Below are positions 51,601 to 60,885 of a stretch of 64,000 bases of DNA, piece after piece. The stretch's first letter is position 1, and the number at the start of each line of letters is the position of its first letter. The notes under the pieces were generated by a model. The model did no database searches. It was not told the DNA's origin and saw only the letters and a program-made list of their open reading frames with translations. The position numbers and the translations under genes were made by a program. The stretch is taken from assembly GCA_963970005.1 (NCBI GenBank), contig CAXAMN010021751.1, positions 797,241-861,240 of the forward strand, read 5' to 3'. The DNA comes from Durusdinium trenchii (lineage: Eukaryota; Sar; Dinophyceae; Suessiales; Symbiodiniaceae).

Positions 51601-54493
51601 AAAGTTGCCGCTGTTGTGCCACTAAAGGTCGGGTTTGTGAGGTTGGTGCAAGCTGCGCCCAGTCTTCCCAAGCTGTGCTCAAACAAACACGGTTCTTTAA
51701 CAACAAGTTTGCTTTGCGAAGTGGTGCTTCTGCCGGTGAAAGAAAAGGCTGCGGCTTCCTCAACCTCCTGGCGTTTGAAGACACCAAAACAAGTTGTAGT
51801 TCTGCGTTTGCTGATTCATGCACTAACCAATCATGCCCAAGGTCCTCCCCAAGGGGAAGAATCTGCCAATCTGAACCTCCATGGTCTGTCAACCAATCTC
51901 TAGTCCTTTCCAGTAAACTCTGAAAATCAACTGAGGAAACTTGGTGCCAAAAACCACGTTGAAGCTGCCGAGTCCTAGGGCGTTTCCGTCTCAAGGCTCC
52001 TCCACCGCCTGGTGTCTCCGGCGCCGGAGTCATGGGCGCCGCATCCGCGGCCGGTGTAAAAGGTGCCGGGGTCTCTGGCACAGCTTCTGGCATGACCTCG
52101 TCTTCGGCCATTGGCAACAGCTTAATCTCAGTCGTTCCAAGCCAGGAAAGTTGACCACGCCTGAATGGGTCTTCAGGACTGGTCCATTCATCAACATGCT
52201 CCTTCTCAGTGCCGTCCTCGAACTGCATCTTGGACGTGCGGGAAGGTAAAAGCCGATGAAAATCACATGGAAGCTCCTCAACACTCATGGGCGAGAAAAG
52301 TGCCTTTCTAGGAAAAACATGGTGCCTGATCATGGATTCTGGTTGAAGCTCCCAATAGTCCATAGTGGATTCATCACCGATCACTTGGATCTCCGGTTCT
52401 TCGGGCTCATCAACCTCCATCGCTGGATAACTCAACTCTTCGGGTGTCCGTGCTGCATAGTCCATAATCATTGATTTCAAAACTGCTTCACAAATTGCTG
52501 CACAAACACCAAGGGGGTATGCGGCTGCTTGAAGGGAACGTTTGCCAAACTTGTTTGAACCAACAACCGTCTGGTGTGCTCCAAAACTGCACTTGCAACG
52601 ACGACCCAATGCGTTCAAGATGGGCTCATTGTTTGAAAGCCATCCTGTTGGTTTCATGATGGGCCGCCCGCTCTCCCGGTCCACTTTGCCGTATCGGCAC
52701 TGATCGCCAACAACAAATTTGCCTCCAAACTCTTCTGTCAACAACTGAGCCAAAATCGACTCATAGGGCCATGCCTGACTTCCTGCTGGGTTCTCAATCA
52801 GATAATATCGAAATTGCTTGTGCTGATGCTTGCAAATCGAAACAACCAATTTGAGTGTCTGTTTACCCACTGTACTGCGCAGGAATTCAAGAAAACTTGA
52901 GTGCCCTGTTGCTGAGCAAAGATTGTTTAGCAAACTCCAAATCCGACAGTCGAAAGCGATGATGACCAGGTAAGGCCTATGCTCACGCAGTGTCCTCCAA
53001 AGAAGTCGTTGGCCTTTGGAAGAAAGGAGATCAAAACCATCTAAGGCATCCAGCGGTTGGGAATTGGTCCAACCGAAATGTTCAGCCCCATACCTTGTCA
53101 CTCCAAAACTGCTGCCCCACGGTTCGAAGAGTACGGTAGTCTGAAATTGATTTGTTGCTGCTTGCTCTGCAAAACTGTAGCTTCTCTTCAAAGCTATCCA
53201 AGTTCGTTTGTCTTGGATCTGGATTTGGCGGTGTGCCAACTCAAGCTCTTTCCTCCTTCTCTCATGCAGTTCACCTCGCGGATCTTTCGCTCGCACTCCA
53301 CGTGGTCCAAGCACCAAAGCGACTTCCTCCTTGGCATGTGCATCAAGGTCCTGTGCTGAAGTTCGTAAGACCGGTAAGGCCTCACAGATCTGGTAAGCCG
53401 CTTCTTCTGTCAGGTAAATGAACAGATCTTCATTGGGGGAAACAAGAGCTGGTCCTTGTCCTGAAGTCAACTGTGGCACTGTCGACAATGATAGTCCTTG
53501 AGAACTAGTCAGGTCGATGGCACGGTGCTTGGTGCGAGTCATCAAGATCTCAACATCAACACCCAATGCTCCTATATGAGCTCTGCGCTGCTTCAGAAAA
53601 AGGTCCATCTCCAGTGTGTCCATAGAGGTCACTGAAAGGAGTAGTGGTGTAGAGCCTGTTTCAACTTCTGCCGACATCACCTCGCCTCTTCGTCCTCCAA
53701 GCAAAATAGGAATCTTCCACACCTTAGCTGGAGCACTGGAGCCATCTGCGAAGTGGAACGTCTTGACATTCGAAGTCTCTTCACAAGTGACTCCTGGCGG
53801 AAGATGGCGCGAGTATGCAACTCGCCATCGCCGGCTGTGCATGCAAGAGGTGCATGCCGTGTCAAGCAAGCAAACTCTAGATTCGTCTAGCTCTCCAGGA
53901 ACTGCATCCATCTGGTGAAACTCTGTGCTCGCAACATCTTCCAAAGCTGAATTCTCATCAAGGGCCGTCGCATTGGGCTCAGTGCTTTCTAAATTCGGTT
54001 CATGCAACTCAGGGCCGTTTGCATAGGCAAAATGCCTCGGCCCGCTCTCTTGGCTTCTAGCCGCGCTGTCGGAGGCGCAAAGCCTCCCGGGACATGTCGA
54101 TGCCGTGGTGGTAGTTGATGGTGTGTCGGCATCCAGTCCTTGCAAAGCGCGAGCAACCAAAGAACTTCGAACCGTCTCGGCGGTTCTCTCGTAGCAACAT
54201 GTCTCCACCGCAAGCTGAGCAAGGAACATCATGGAGAATCTGGCCAATCTCCCTTGGCATAAAGCCCACAGGTTCGCTCTTCGATGGGGAAGGTGATGCC
54301 ATCGATGTAGATGCGGCAGGAGATCGAATAAGTCCTCGCTGCTCCATGTCCTGAACGACTGGGTCTGACTTGTCCCTCCGAAAGGAACGACGATCTGGGC
54401 TCTCATACACTGCCGACGAAGATGCATCATATCCTCCACCTGAACCAACTCCTCGCTCTCTGGATCCTGAAGGCAACGGTGGTGGTGCTGCAT
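51479..54493 (-). CDS. Protease and methyltransferase-like domain of copia element 2
   Basis: 1004 codons, of which the first 140 or so are the shadow of the preceding frame. The genuine part starts near 54065. The aspartic protease motif is LLDTACTSCMHS (Asp211), where the usual DSGA/DTGA is replaced by DTAC, followed by FHFADGSS. From about residue 452 comes the same extra domain as in element 1: VLFEPWGSSFGVTRYGAEHF, then LVIIAFDCRIWSLL (Cys516), RYYLIENPAGSQAW (Glu567) and GDQCRYGK (597-602). The Cys and the ENP-type Glu occupy the places of motifs IV and VI of C5-cytosine methyltransferases, though motif I is degenerate. A Pro/Thr-rich linker (APFTPAADAAPMTPAPETP) follows. Coding passes to the integrase frame at about 51600-51510, near a (GA)n run. 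Confidence 0.8.
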   Translation of the reverse strand: MQHHHRCLQDPESEELVQVEDMMHLRRQCMRAQIVVPFGGTSQTQSFRTWSSEDLFDLLPHLHRWHHLPHRRANLWALCQGRLARFSMMFLAQLAVETCCYERTAETVRSSLVARALQGLDADTPSTTTTASTCPGRLCASDSAARSQESGPRHFAYANGPELHEPNLESTEPNATALDENSALEDVASTEFHQMDAVPGELDESRVCLLDTACTSCMHSRRWRVAYSRHLPPGVTCEETSNVKTFHFADGSSAPAKVWKIPILLGGRRGEVMSAEVETGSTPLLLSVTSMDTLEMDLFLKQRRAHIGALGVDVEILMTRTKHRAIDLTSSQGLSLSTVPQLTSGQGPALVSPNEDLFIYLTEEAAYQICEALPVLRTSAQDLDAHAKEEVALVLGPRGVRAKDPRGELHERRRKELELAHRQIQIQDKRTWIALKRSYSFAEQAATNQFQTTVLFEPWGSSFGVTRYGAEHFGWTNSQPLDALDGFDLLSSKGQRLLWRTLREHRPYLVIIAFDCRIWSLLNNLCSATGHSSFLEFLRSTVGKQTLKLVVSICKHQHKQFRYYLIENPAGSQAWPYESILAQLLTEEFGGKFVVGDQCRYGKVDRESGRPIMKPTGWLSNNEPILNALGRRCKCSFGAHQTVVGSNKFGKRSLQAAAYPLGVCAAICEAVLKSMIMDYAARTPEELSYPAMEVDEPEEPEIQVIGDESTMDYWELQPESMIRHHVFPRKALFSPMSVEELPCDFHRLLPSRTSKMQFEDGTEKEHVDEWTSPEDPFRRGQLSWLGTTEIKLLPMAEDEVMPEAVPETPAPFTPAADAAPMTPAPETPGGGGALRRKRPRTRQLQRGFWHQVSSVDFQSLLERTRDWLTDHGGSDWQILPLGEDLGHDWLVHESANAELQLVLVSSNARRLRKPQPFLSPAEAPLRKANLLLKNRVCLSTAWEDWAQLAPTSQTRPLVAQQRQLCVICFGKPLGEDPHVEPQSDPRAGEREREIARAEMAVASS
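51511..51530 (+). repeat. (TC)n microsatellite inside copia element 2
   Basis: A short run ((GA)n on the coding strand) at the junction where the protease/methyltransferase frame ends and the integrase frame takes over, encoding Arg-Glu repeats. Confidence 0.9.
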
Positions 54494-55106
54494 GCGAGGC
54501 TACCTCCAAAGTTTTGACCTTTGGCGAGGGGGACTCATAGATCAAGGTCTTCATCCCTGGCACTTCCTCCTCCGACAACATGACGAACTGCTTGCTGCAG
54601 CCCTTGCGAGCCACGGGATGTCCTTGAAACAAGGTAGTCAAACGCTGAATCAACTCCTTCTTGGTGCCCGACACACGAATGCCCCAACGCTCACATTCAT
54701 CTTGAAGCTTCCTCACCGTCATCTCCTCCAAGTCTGGCTTCAAGGTCGCCAGGTTGAGCACTGGAACAATGCTCACATCCGACTTCTCGACACGAACTGG
54801 ACTCTGAAGCTGCCGCCGGATCACGGTGTCACGGGAAAGAGGATCTCCGGACTTCGGTGAGGTAGTCGGTGAATGCGGCATGCGGTCACCAACCAAGGCC
54901 CATGGAGCGTCGTTCTCACCATCGTAGGTGTACACACTTGCTGCCTCCTCAGGCTGTCGAACCTTTCGACGATCATCTGTCTCCGTGTAGCCTGAGTCTT
55001 GCTCCATGTGATGCTCATGCTCTGAGGTCATGTAGGCGGTCACGTCATTGCCCACATCGAAGTCGTCATCGTCCAAGGTGAAGAACAGGGGTCCATCTGA
55101 AACCAA
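54057..55106 (-). CDS. SAP domain and topoisomerase-type zinc finger module of copia element 2
   Basis: 349 codons continuing the gag frame directly after the TAA at 55107-55109. The first codon is TTG, so this is read-through rather than a separate gene. Residues 126-160 (LEEMTVRKLQDECERWGIRV, then SGTKKELIQRLTTLF) match the SAP helix-extended-helix DNA-binding motif. Residues 296-326 hold Cys296, Cys299, Cys318 and Cys326 (PCSACGG ... KFFGCSRF ... GCRHTI), resembling the C-terminal C4 zinc ribbon of type IA topoisomerases. The rest is Ser/Pro-rich and disordered. Such a pair could bind chromatin or cDNA; this is inference. It lies between gag and protease, where copia elements normally have only a linker. 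The frame is lost near 54060, where protease coding begins in another frame. Confidence 0.75.
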   Translation of the reverse strand: MVSDGPLFFTLDDDDFDVGNDVTAYMTSEHEHHMEQDSGYTETDDRRKVRQPEEAASVYTYDGENDAPWALVGDRMPHSPTTSPKSGDPLSRDTVIRRQLQSPVRVEKSDVSIVPVLNLATLKPDLEEMTVRKLQDECERWGIRVSGTKKELIQRLTTLFQGHPVARKGCSKQFVMLSEEEVPGMKTLIYESPSPKVKTLEVASHAAPPPLPSGSRERGVGSGGGYDASSSAVYESPDRRSFRRDKSDPVVQDMEQRGLIRSPAASTSMASPSPSKSEPVGFMPREIGQILHDVPCSACGGDMLLRENRRDGSKFFGCSRFARTGCRHTINYHHGIDMSREALRLRQRG

Positions 55107-56330
55107 TTAAGCCTTGCCGCCGTCCTTCTTCTTGCCCTTCGACTTGCCTTTGCCACGATGCGGACCTGAGGTCTTGCTGGACTTTTGGCATTGAGTGTCA
55201 CCTGCCCAGTGCCCAATCTTTCCACATGCCGAACATCTTGTCCGTTCCTTCTCTTTCTGAACTGCTGCTCGTCGTTGTTCAAAGGTGAGCTCACCCTTGA
55301 AGAAGCCACGTTGTTTCTGAACTTCACGAAGCTTTCGACGAGACTCCTGGTATGAACGGCGCTGCTTGTCCATGGCACTGAAGGCTTGGTACACCTCCTC
55401 ATCCTGCGAGGCTCCAACGTCCGAACCTTCCTCCTCCATCTCATTGGCCTCATAGCCGTAGTCCTGGTACTCTTCATCCTCACGGACCATGTAGGACTCA
55501 TACTCAGTCATGAGGTCATTCTCAAAATCGTGCTCATACTCAAAGGCCTGGTCATTCGATGAAGCTGCTTCATACACAAGGGCCTCCTTGTTCGGTGTGC
55601 CTCCATCATCGACCAGGTGAGCATAGTAGCGCTCCTGAGTCTTTCCATAGCCCTTGCCGCGCCTGTCGTCATGGAACTTGCCGATCTTCTCCTTCTCATG
55701 AATGTCATAGTACGACACACGCATGGCCTTCTCGATGGACTCGAGGTTGTAATCGGAACCACTGTTGAGCAGGATCTGTCGCCTGTCATCTTTGCTCAAT
55801 CCACACTGCTTCAAAACAAAATAAGCCAGCAAATCTGAGGACATCTTGGTCTCACTATCAAGCTCCTGCAACTCGGCCCAGTCCAACTTCCGTGAACGAA
55901 GGTTTGCATCTAAGGCCTGTCCTCTCTTCCTGAATCCCCGCTCAAAGAAGCGGTCGAACTGCTCGGTCTTCTTGATCACGGTCACTTTCTCAATCGACTG
56001 CAGGGCTGACAAAACATGCTGAAAACCACGCTCCTCCGATAGCTTGGCCATATCTGTGATGAGGTCCTGACAAGCACGCCAAGCTTCTCCATGAAGACCG
56101 TTCAGCAATTTCTTGGCGAAAGCCTTTTGCCTCTTTTTCAAGTCCCTCTTCTCTTTCTCTTCTGTGTCTCCATCGCCCTCTAAGGAGCTGTAGGCAAAGA
56201 GGACTCTCTTCCTGTATTCTCGCATGAGCTCAGGCCTATTGCCGGTATAGTGCGGAATGCCTTCACGATCGACGACTATTTCGTCGTCCTTCCAGAAAAC
56301 GGAGCCGCCGGATCCATTGCCATTTGCCAT
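55107..56330 (-). CDS. gag: Gag of copia element 2
   Basis: 407 codons from the ATG at 56330 (MANGNGSGGS), the first after the primer-binding site. The frame is open further upstream through the LTR to an ATG at 56429, which would add 33 basic residues (MHVETKQHLPKRKRGR). A helical region is followed by charged sequence (KEKRDLKKRQKAFAKKLLNG), a second region with YFVLKQCGLSKDDRRQILL, a long acidic Tyr/Glu stretch and a basic RRAAVQKEKERTR. The zinc knuckle is CSACGKIGHWAGDTQC, with six rather than four residues before the last Cys. A Lys/Gly tail (GKGKSKGKKKDGG) ends at a TAA that is in frame with the next coding block, so only that stop separates gag from the rest. Confidence 0.85.
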   Translation of the reverse strand: MANGNGSGGSVFWKDDEIVVDREGIPHYTGNRPELMREYRKRVLFAYSSLEGDGDTEEKEKRDLKKRQKAFAKKLLNGLHGEAWRACQDLITDMAKLSEERGFQHVLSALQSIEKVTVIKKTEQFDRFFERGFRKRGQALDANLRSRKLDWAELQELDSETKMSSDLLAYFVLKQCGLSKDDRRQILLNSGSDYNLESIEKAMRVSYYDIHEKEKIGKFHDDRRGKGYGKTQERYYAHLVDDGGTPNKEALVYEAASSNDQAFEYEHDFENDLMTEYESYMVREDEEYQDYGYEANEMEEEGSDVGASQDEEVYQAFSAMDKQRRSYQESRRKLREVQKQRGFFKGELTFEQRRAAVQKEKERTRCSACGKIGHWAGDTQCQKSSKTSGPHRGKGKSKGKKKDGGKA

Positions 56331-56343
56331 GGCGCGGGAACCG

Positions 56344-56355
56344 GCTCCGCTACCA
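56344..56355 (-). promoter_or_regulatory. Putative primer-binding site of copia element 2
   Basis: TGGTAGCGGAGC on the minus strand, one base inside the 5' LTR. It is close to the TGGTAGCAGAGC-type site complementary to initiator tRNA-Met and resembles the site of element 1 in the same position. Confidence 0.65.
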
Positions 56356-56356
56356 G

Positions 56357-56519
56357 TGCGAAGCTGCAACTGGCGCAGAGCACGGCCCCTTTTCCGCTTC
56401 GGGAGATGCTGCTTGGTTTCTACATGCAATGTGAAACAAGTGTAGGTACTGCTCTTCTGGCATTGCGGGACAGCTCACGGTCAACTGCATTCTCATCGAA
56501 CTTCATGGTAACTCTCACA
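56357..56519 (-). repeat. 5' LTR of copia element 2 (163 bp)
   Basis: Starts TGTGAG and ends TTCGCA on the minus strand. It matches the other copy except for one substitution and the absence of the 101-bp segment found there. An ATG inside it (56429) is in frame with gag. Confidence 0.93.
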
Positions 56520-58662
56520 GGGTGCTATTTATCTTCCAAGGCCTTCACAGAGGTAACATGCTTAGCCGCAAGGTTTGTCAATGATCAAAGTCACATAGTG
56601 AGACTTACAGGTGAGTTACATGTACGTTCATCAAGTTCGCCCAATCTGATCCCTGCTTTGAGAACACGAGGGCAAATTTGGAGGTACTGAGTTGGTATCC
56701 CAAAAGCGACGGGCCAAGCACTGGGCGGTGCTTCCGGAAAACCATCTTGGGCAGGTCTCAAGATATGCAGGTCAAATCCGCAACAAACCAGCGGGATCAA
56801 ACATGATCAAACCATCTGTATCATCGGCAACCGCGATCACCCGAGTTGGTGTTGTGCTTTTGTGTGGGTTTTGTTGTTCCGTTGTCCGGGAAGACATCAA
56901 TCTCATGAAAAAAAAACAAGGACCTTAAGATCCCTCCGCTACCCATCCACTCAAGACCGGACATGGACATGCTCATTTGCCGGGACTTCGTTGGCAACAT
57001 GTTCTACACTCCCTGGCCAGCGCTGCCAGGCCGGGTACGTCTGAAACACTTTCTGACCTGCGACTCTTGTTCCTTGGGAGGATGCTCTAACCGGGTGCCA
57101 TGACCCACAGTCAAGTCTGAGAGGTGGATGGGGGGATGGGGGAGGGGTACTGAACGACCAAAGGAAGGGATTGGTCGGATTTGCTGAAGGAACCGGAGAA
57201 CCAAGAGAGGTTCTTCACAGCCCTAAGGTCGCCCATCCCATATGTACCACTACAGACCAGGGTCCTAGTCCTGGTCTCTCAACCTCTCAACCGGAAGGTT
57301 TTCGTCGGGCCATGGCCTGGGCATTCATACTCACCAGGATCCACATGTGGCCAGGTCACCCGATTCGCCAGGTCGCTTAGCGGGGTACGTAGTTCAAATG
57401 CTGACACGCCCGTCCGTTGAAGCAACCTGTTGACAATTGAAGCATTATACGACTATACATCAATGAGTGGAGCAGGAGGTTCAACAACCAATGTCGAACG
57501 GAAAAATCAACAAGGTCAACAACCACTCGCGTATACCACATCTTACCACCATAAATGGATCAACACCATCTACAGATCTATATAATTCTCCCTCTATTCT
57601 GTCTCATCTCTCTCTCTCTCTATATACATGCCCATCTGGTAACCACTCGATGTCGGTTTTACCGGGTCAAGCCTCGTGGGAGGCAAACACTCAACACATG
57701 AAAGCACATGAAAGGACCTTTGAAGTGCTCTACAGTCACCATGCTCTACAAGGAGGTACTAACACGTCCAATATACACTTGCCGCTTCTAGACTTCTAGA
57801 TGTTCAGTCTTGCTGGCAAAGCCCCCCCTCAAGTCTTAGGCCGCTGTGACCTGCTACAACCTTCCTTCTCACTTGGTTCTTGCCGCAGTCTCACACCTGA
57901 AGCTCCTCCCTGCGGTCATCAAATCATGTGGTCTCAAATCAGAAGTCGGTCAGCACCCTGAGTTCCAGTGACGGCCTGGTAGTGCAAACGGGCCGAAAAC
58001 AAAGAACGCCTTTTTGACACGGATAGACACTGATGCTTGTGGGGAATGAAGGGGGGCCTCCTATGACTGATCCTCGAAGGACATCTTCCAAGACCAAGGT
58101 GAAATACTTTCCTGCAAAGAATCAGCAACCTAGGAAGAGTCTGCAGTTGTTGACGGCTTTGCTCTAGAAGCTGGACTTTTGGAGTGCATTCACTGCTTGT
58201 TGATGCTTTTTGCATCTATTCCTAAATATCTGTGGCTGAGTTTGAAAGGTGTTTTGCCCAGCCACTCCCCATGGGGAAGCTGCAAGAACCTCGACAGACT
58301 CACTTGTGCCAACTTGGAATGGGAAAAGTGAAGGATAAATACCAGAGCCAATGCCCTTTTATTTGAGGGTGGGTGTGCTGGGGAGAGCACACACTAGCTC
58401 AAAACCCTTAGAAAACACTGTAAATACCGTGCAAATTTTCAAAAACTGCTCTGAGAACTAGGCGAAACGCAATTTTTTTGATCTGTCTGTGCCCAGTCTC
58501 CATGTCCAATGTCAATGACAACAAATAACAGCTCTTCGTCTGCCCACTATCAATGTGCAACACCAATGATAAATATTATCAGGTAAATCTCTCTCTGCCC
58601 ACAATGAATGTAGCATCATGAGCGAATGAAGATATAATACTATACATCTCTAGATTCAATAG

Positions 58663-58800
58663 CTTTCCTCTGGATCTCTGGGAAAGTAGATTTCCTAGAT
58701 TTGTGTATGTTCATTGAAGGAAAGCATTTGAAAGAAACACTTACATACATACTTATAGCTTTTTAAATACCATGACTATGTCCAGAGATCCAGAGGAAAG
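58663..58800. repeat. 19-bp perfect inverted repeat with 100-bp spacer
   Basis: CTTTCCTCTGGATCTCTGG at 58663-58681 is the exact reverse complement of 58782-58800. It sits in AT-rich sequence. It could be the terminal repeat of a tiny MITE or introner-like element. No target duplication is evident. Confidence 0.7.
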
Positions 58801-59991
58801 CTTTTGAAATGAAAGCTTTATATTTTTTCACAGAAGTGATCAGATCTAGAGGGAACCTTTTGAATTAGACATAAAGCAGTTTAATATAGCAATGATTATT
58901 CCAACCGTTTTTTGGTATTCCCTCTAAATTGGGATAGGCTTGGATCTCACAAAATTGATCAACAAATAGCTCAAAACCTCAATTTTGGAGAGGATTTTGC
59001 AAGAAATCACTGTAAAACACAGTGTTTTTGCATCATTTTTTGCATGAAAAACATCTCCCAGGAGCAACCGTTCTGTTTTATTTTGGGTCCCTTCCATAAA
59101 CGCTCATTCTGTTCATGTTTAGGCCTGCCTAGCTGAAGGATCCTTTCTGGCGTGGGCAAACTACAAGTCAAACTTTTTGCTCACCTGGACAACAAAAAGT
59201 AGCACTAGCACACAGAAACAAACCGAAACAACAACAAACCGACCAAGAACCGAAGAACAACAAACCAAAGAACACCAGAAACAAAACAAACCGAAGAACA
59301 GTGACCATTTTTCGGGTGAATTCGTGACCCCGCACCCGAACCTGATGAGCACCCGCGCTCGACAGGAACTGAAGATGGTCCGAGAAGCACTGACGGTCTT
59401 CCGCGCAGATTTGAGAGGCTCATTCATCTTCTCCTTGATCTCCCGAAACTGGTCTTGACCTTGGGACCAGGGAGGCAGGGAAGAATGGTTGCGGCGTCGA
59501 AGGCTTCTGAAAAGAATGGTTGCGGGTTTGTTTGGACTGAACCTGTTGCGTGTTCCTTCCTGTCCCTACGGTTCCAACTCTTCATAAACTGTTCAAAAGC
59601 AACGTTTCAACTGTTCAAACTTCGACTGTGGAGCGGTCCATCCTTGCCGAGCTCGATTTGTCCAACTGCAGAAGCAATATGTCAATGGCGAGCCGCTGCT
59701 GTCGGGCACTCTGGCCAGCTACCAGGTCCAGTCAAACCCAGTCAAAAATCTAGTCTTGAAAACCTCGTGGAGTAGTGAGTAGTGTTCTGACATGATCATG
59801 ACCTGTAGGTTTTGGACATAGATGAGGTATGATGAGTTTGACACGCTCCACAAATGACTTGGACATGTACCCATCAGTCGTTCTCAATAGGTTTTTGGAA
59901 AGGTCCAATTTCATCCTCTGGTTTGGTCACAGCTCCTATCCAGCTTGATAGTTACAAAATTCCACACTCACTGGGCAAGTGCTGGCAAAAT

Positions 59992-60011
59992 CTCTCTCTC
60001 TCTCTCTCTCA
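59992..60011 (+). repeat. (TC)n microsatellite
   Basis: Ten TC units in otherwise unrecognised sequence. Confidence 0.95.
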
Positions 60012-60590
60012 CCCCCAACAAAAACGACCCCCCAAACACTGGAAGAGTCCCCTGCACCGGCACTCCGATGTTCTTCTTTACTTTAAACCACCGTGTTGGT
60101 CTCGCCCATCGCTCGTGACCGTCTTCTCCGCAACGGTGACGACCGGGAGGGTGCCAAGAGGCAGTTGTCGTTCAAGTGTTTCAACACTTTGAAGAGCTTG
60201 GTCCTCGGACGGACGGGCTTAAGCCTTAAGCTGATGGGTGAAAGAAGGAGCGAGTTCGGGATTTTTCGGTGATGTCCGGACGCCCGGGGATGGTTCGGAC
60301 TGAAACGGACGCCCGGGATTTTTATCGTATTGTGTGTGTCTTGTTGTTTTTTCTCGATGGGTTTACCTGGCATGCAGGCATTCCTGGTTTTCTCCCCTTT
60401 TCTTGTGTTGTGAAGGGTCACATATGAAGGTGGATCGCAGCATTGGAACCACCCAAAAGCCATGGGCTCACCCCATCACAATCTAAGTATAACTGGTACG
60501 GAGAACAGTCATCGCATATCATCGCAGCCGTGCTGTTCATCAACGGTGCTCCTGCATGCTCCTGCCATCACATGCGATCATCATGAAACC

Positions 60591-60885
60591 CTAATATACC
60601 CAGCACCCCACTACTCTAAACCCATCTAAACCCCCGATATGCCCTATATGAAGTCTTTTCCGCGCTCTCCTTTCGGACCCGCCCCAGACTACAACTCCAC
60701 TGGTGACTCCACCCACCTGCGGGTCTCCAAGGTGCACTTCGTGTCTCAAGCGCGCGAGGTCGATGGCGCCGGCGGTGCCATGGAGCTTCATCAAGGCGTC
60801 GGTGAACCTGGAGAGAGCAGGGGCGGCTCCCTGGGCGAGAAGGCCGCCGGTGGCCCCGGTGTCCCCTGGTGGCCTTGGAGAAGAA
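60591..60885 (-). CDS. Possible minus-strand exon, GC-rich
   Basis: The minus-strand frame reads PPGDTGATGGLLAQGAAPAL, then SRFTDALMKLHGTAGAIDLA and RLRHEVHLGDPQVGG. The helical, Ala/Leu-rich composition is plausible for protein. The opposite strand is also open here because of the high GC content, so the strand is uncertain. Confidence 0.3.

Larger units (their letters stand above)
48158..56519 (-). mobile_element. Ty1/copia LTR retrotransposon, element 2 (full length, degenerate)
   Basis: Bounded by LTRs at 48158-48421 and 56357-56519 and flanked on both sides by the perfect 5-bp duplication GGGTG (48153-48157 and 56520-56524). On the minus strand it holds gag with a zinc knuckle, a SAP plus topoisomerase-type zinc-finger module, protease, methyltransferase-like domain, integrase, reverse transcriptase and RNase H, again in copia order. 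Apart from a 101-bp segment present only in the left LTR, the two LTRs differ at a single base (C48215 versus T56414). The coding region is broken by an in-frame TAA after gag, a frame change near 54060, another near the (GA)n run at 51511-51530, and a one-base shift in an A5 run near 50150. The integrase also lacks its first catalytic Asp. The copy is probably dead despite its young LTRs. Confidence 0.95.
56525..60590. other. No recognised gene
   Basis: Right flank of copia element 2. Contains simple repeats and the inverted repeat at 58663-58800, with AT-rich sequence at 58400-59160. No frame with a recognisable protein. Confidence 0.5.
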
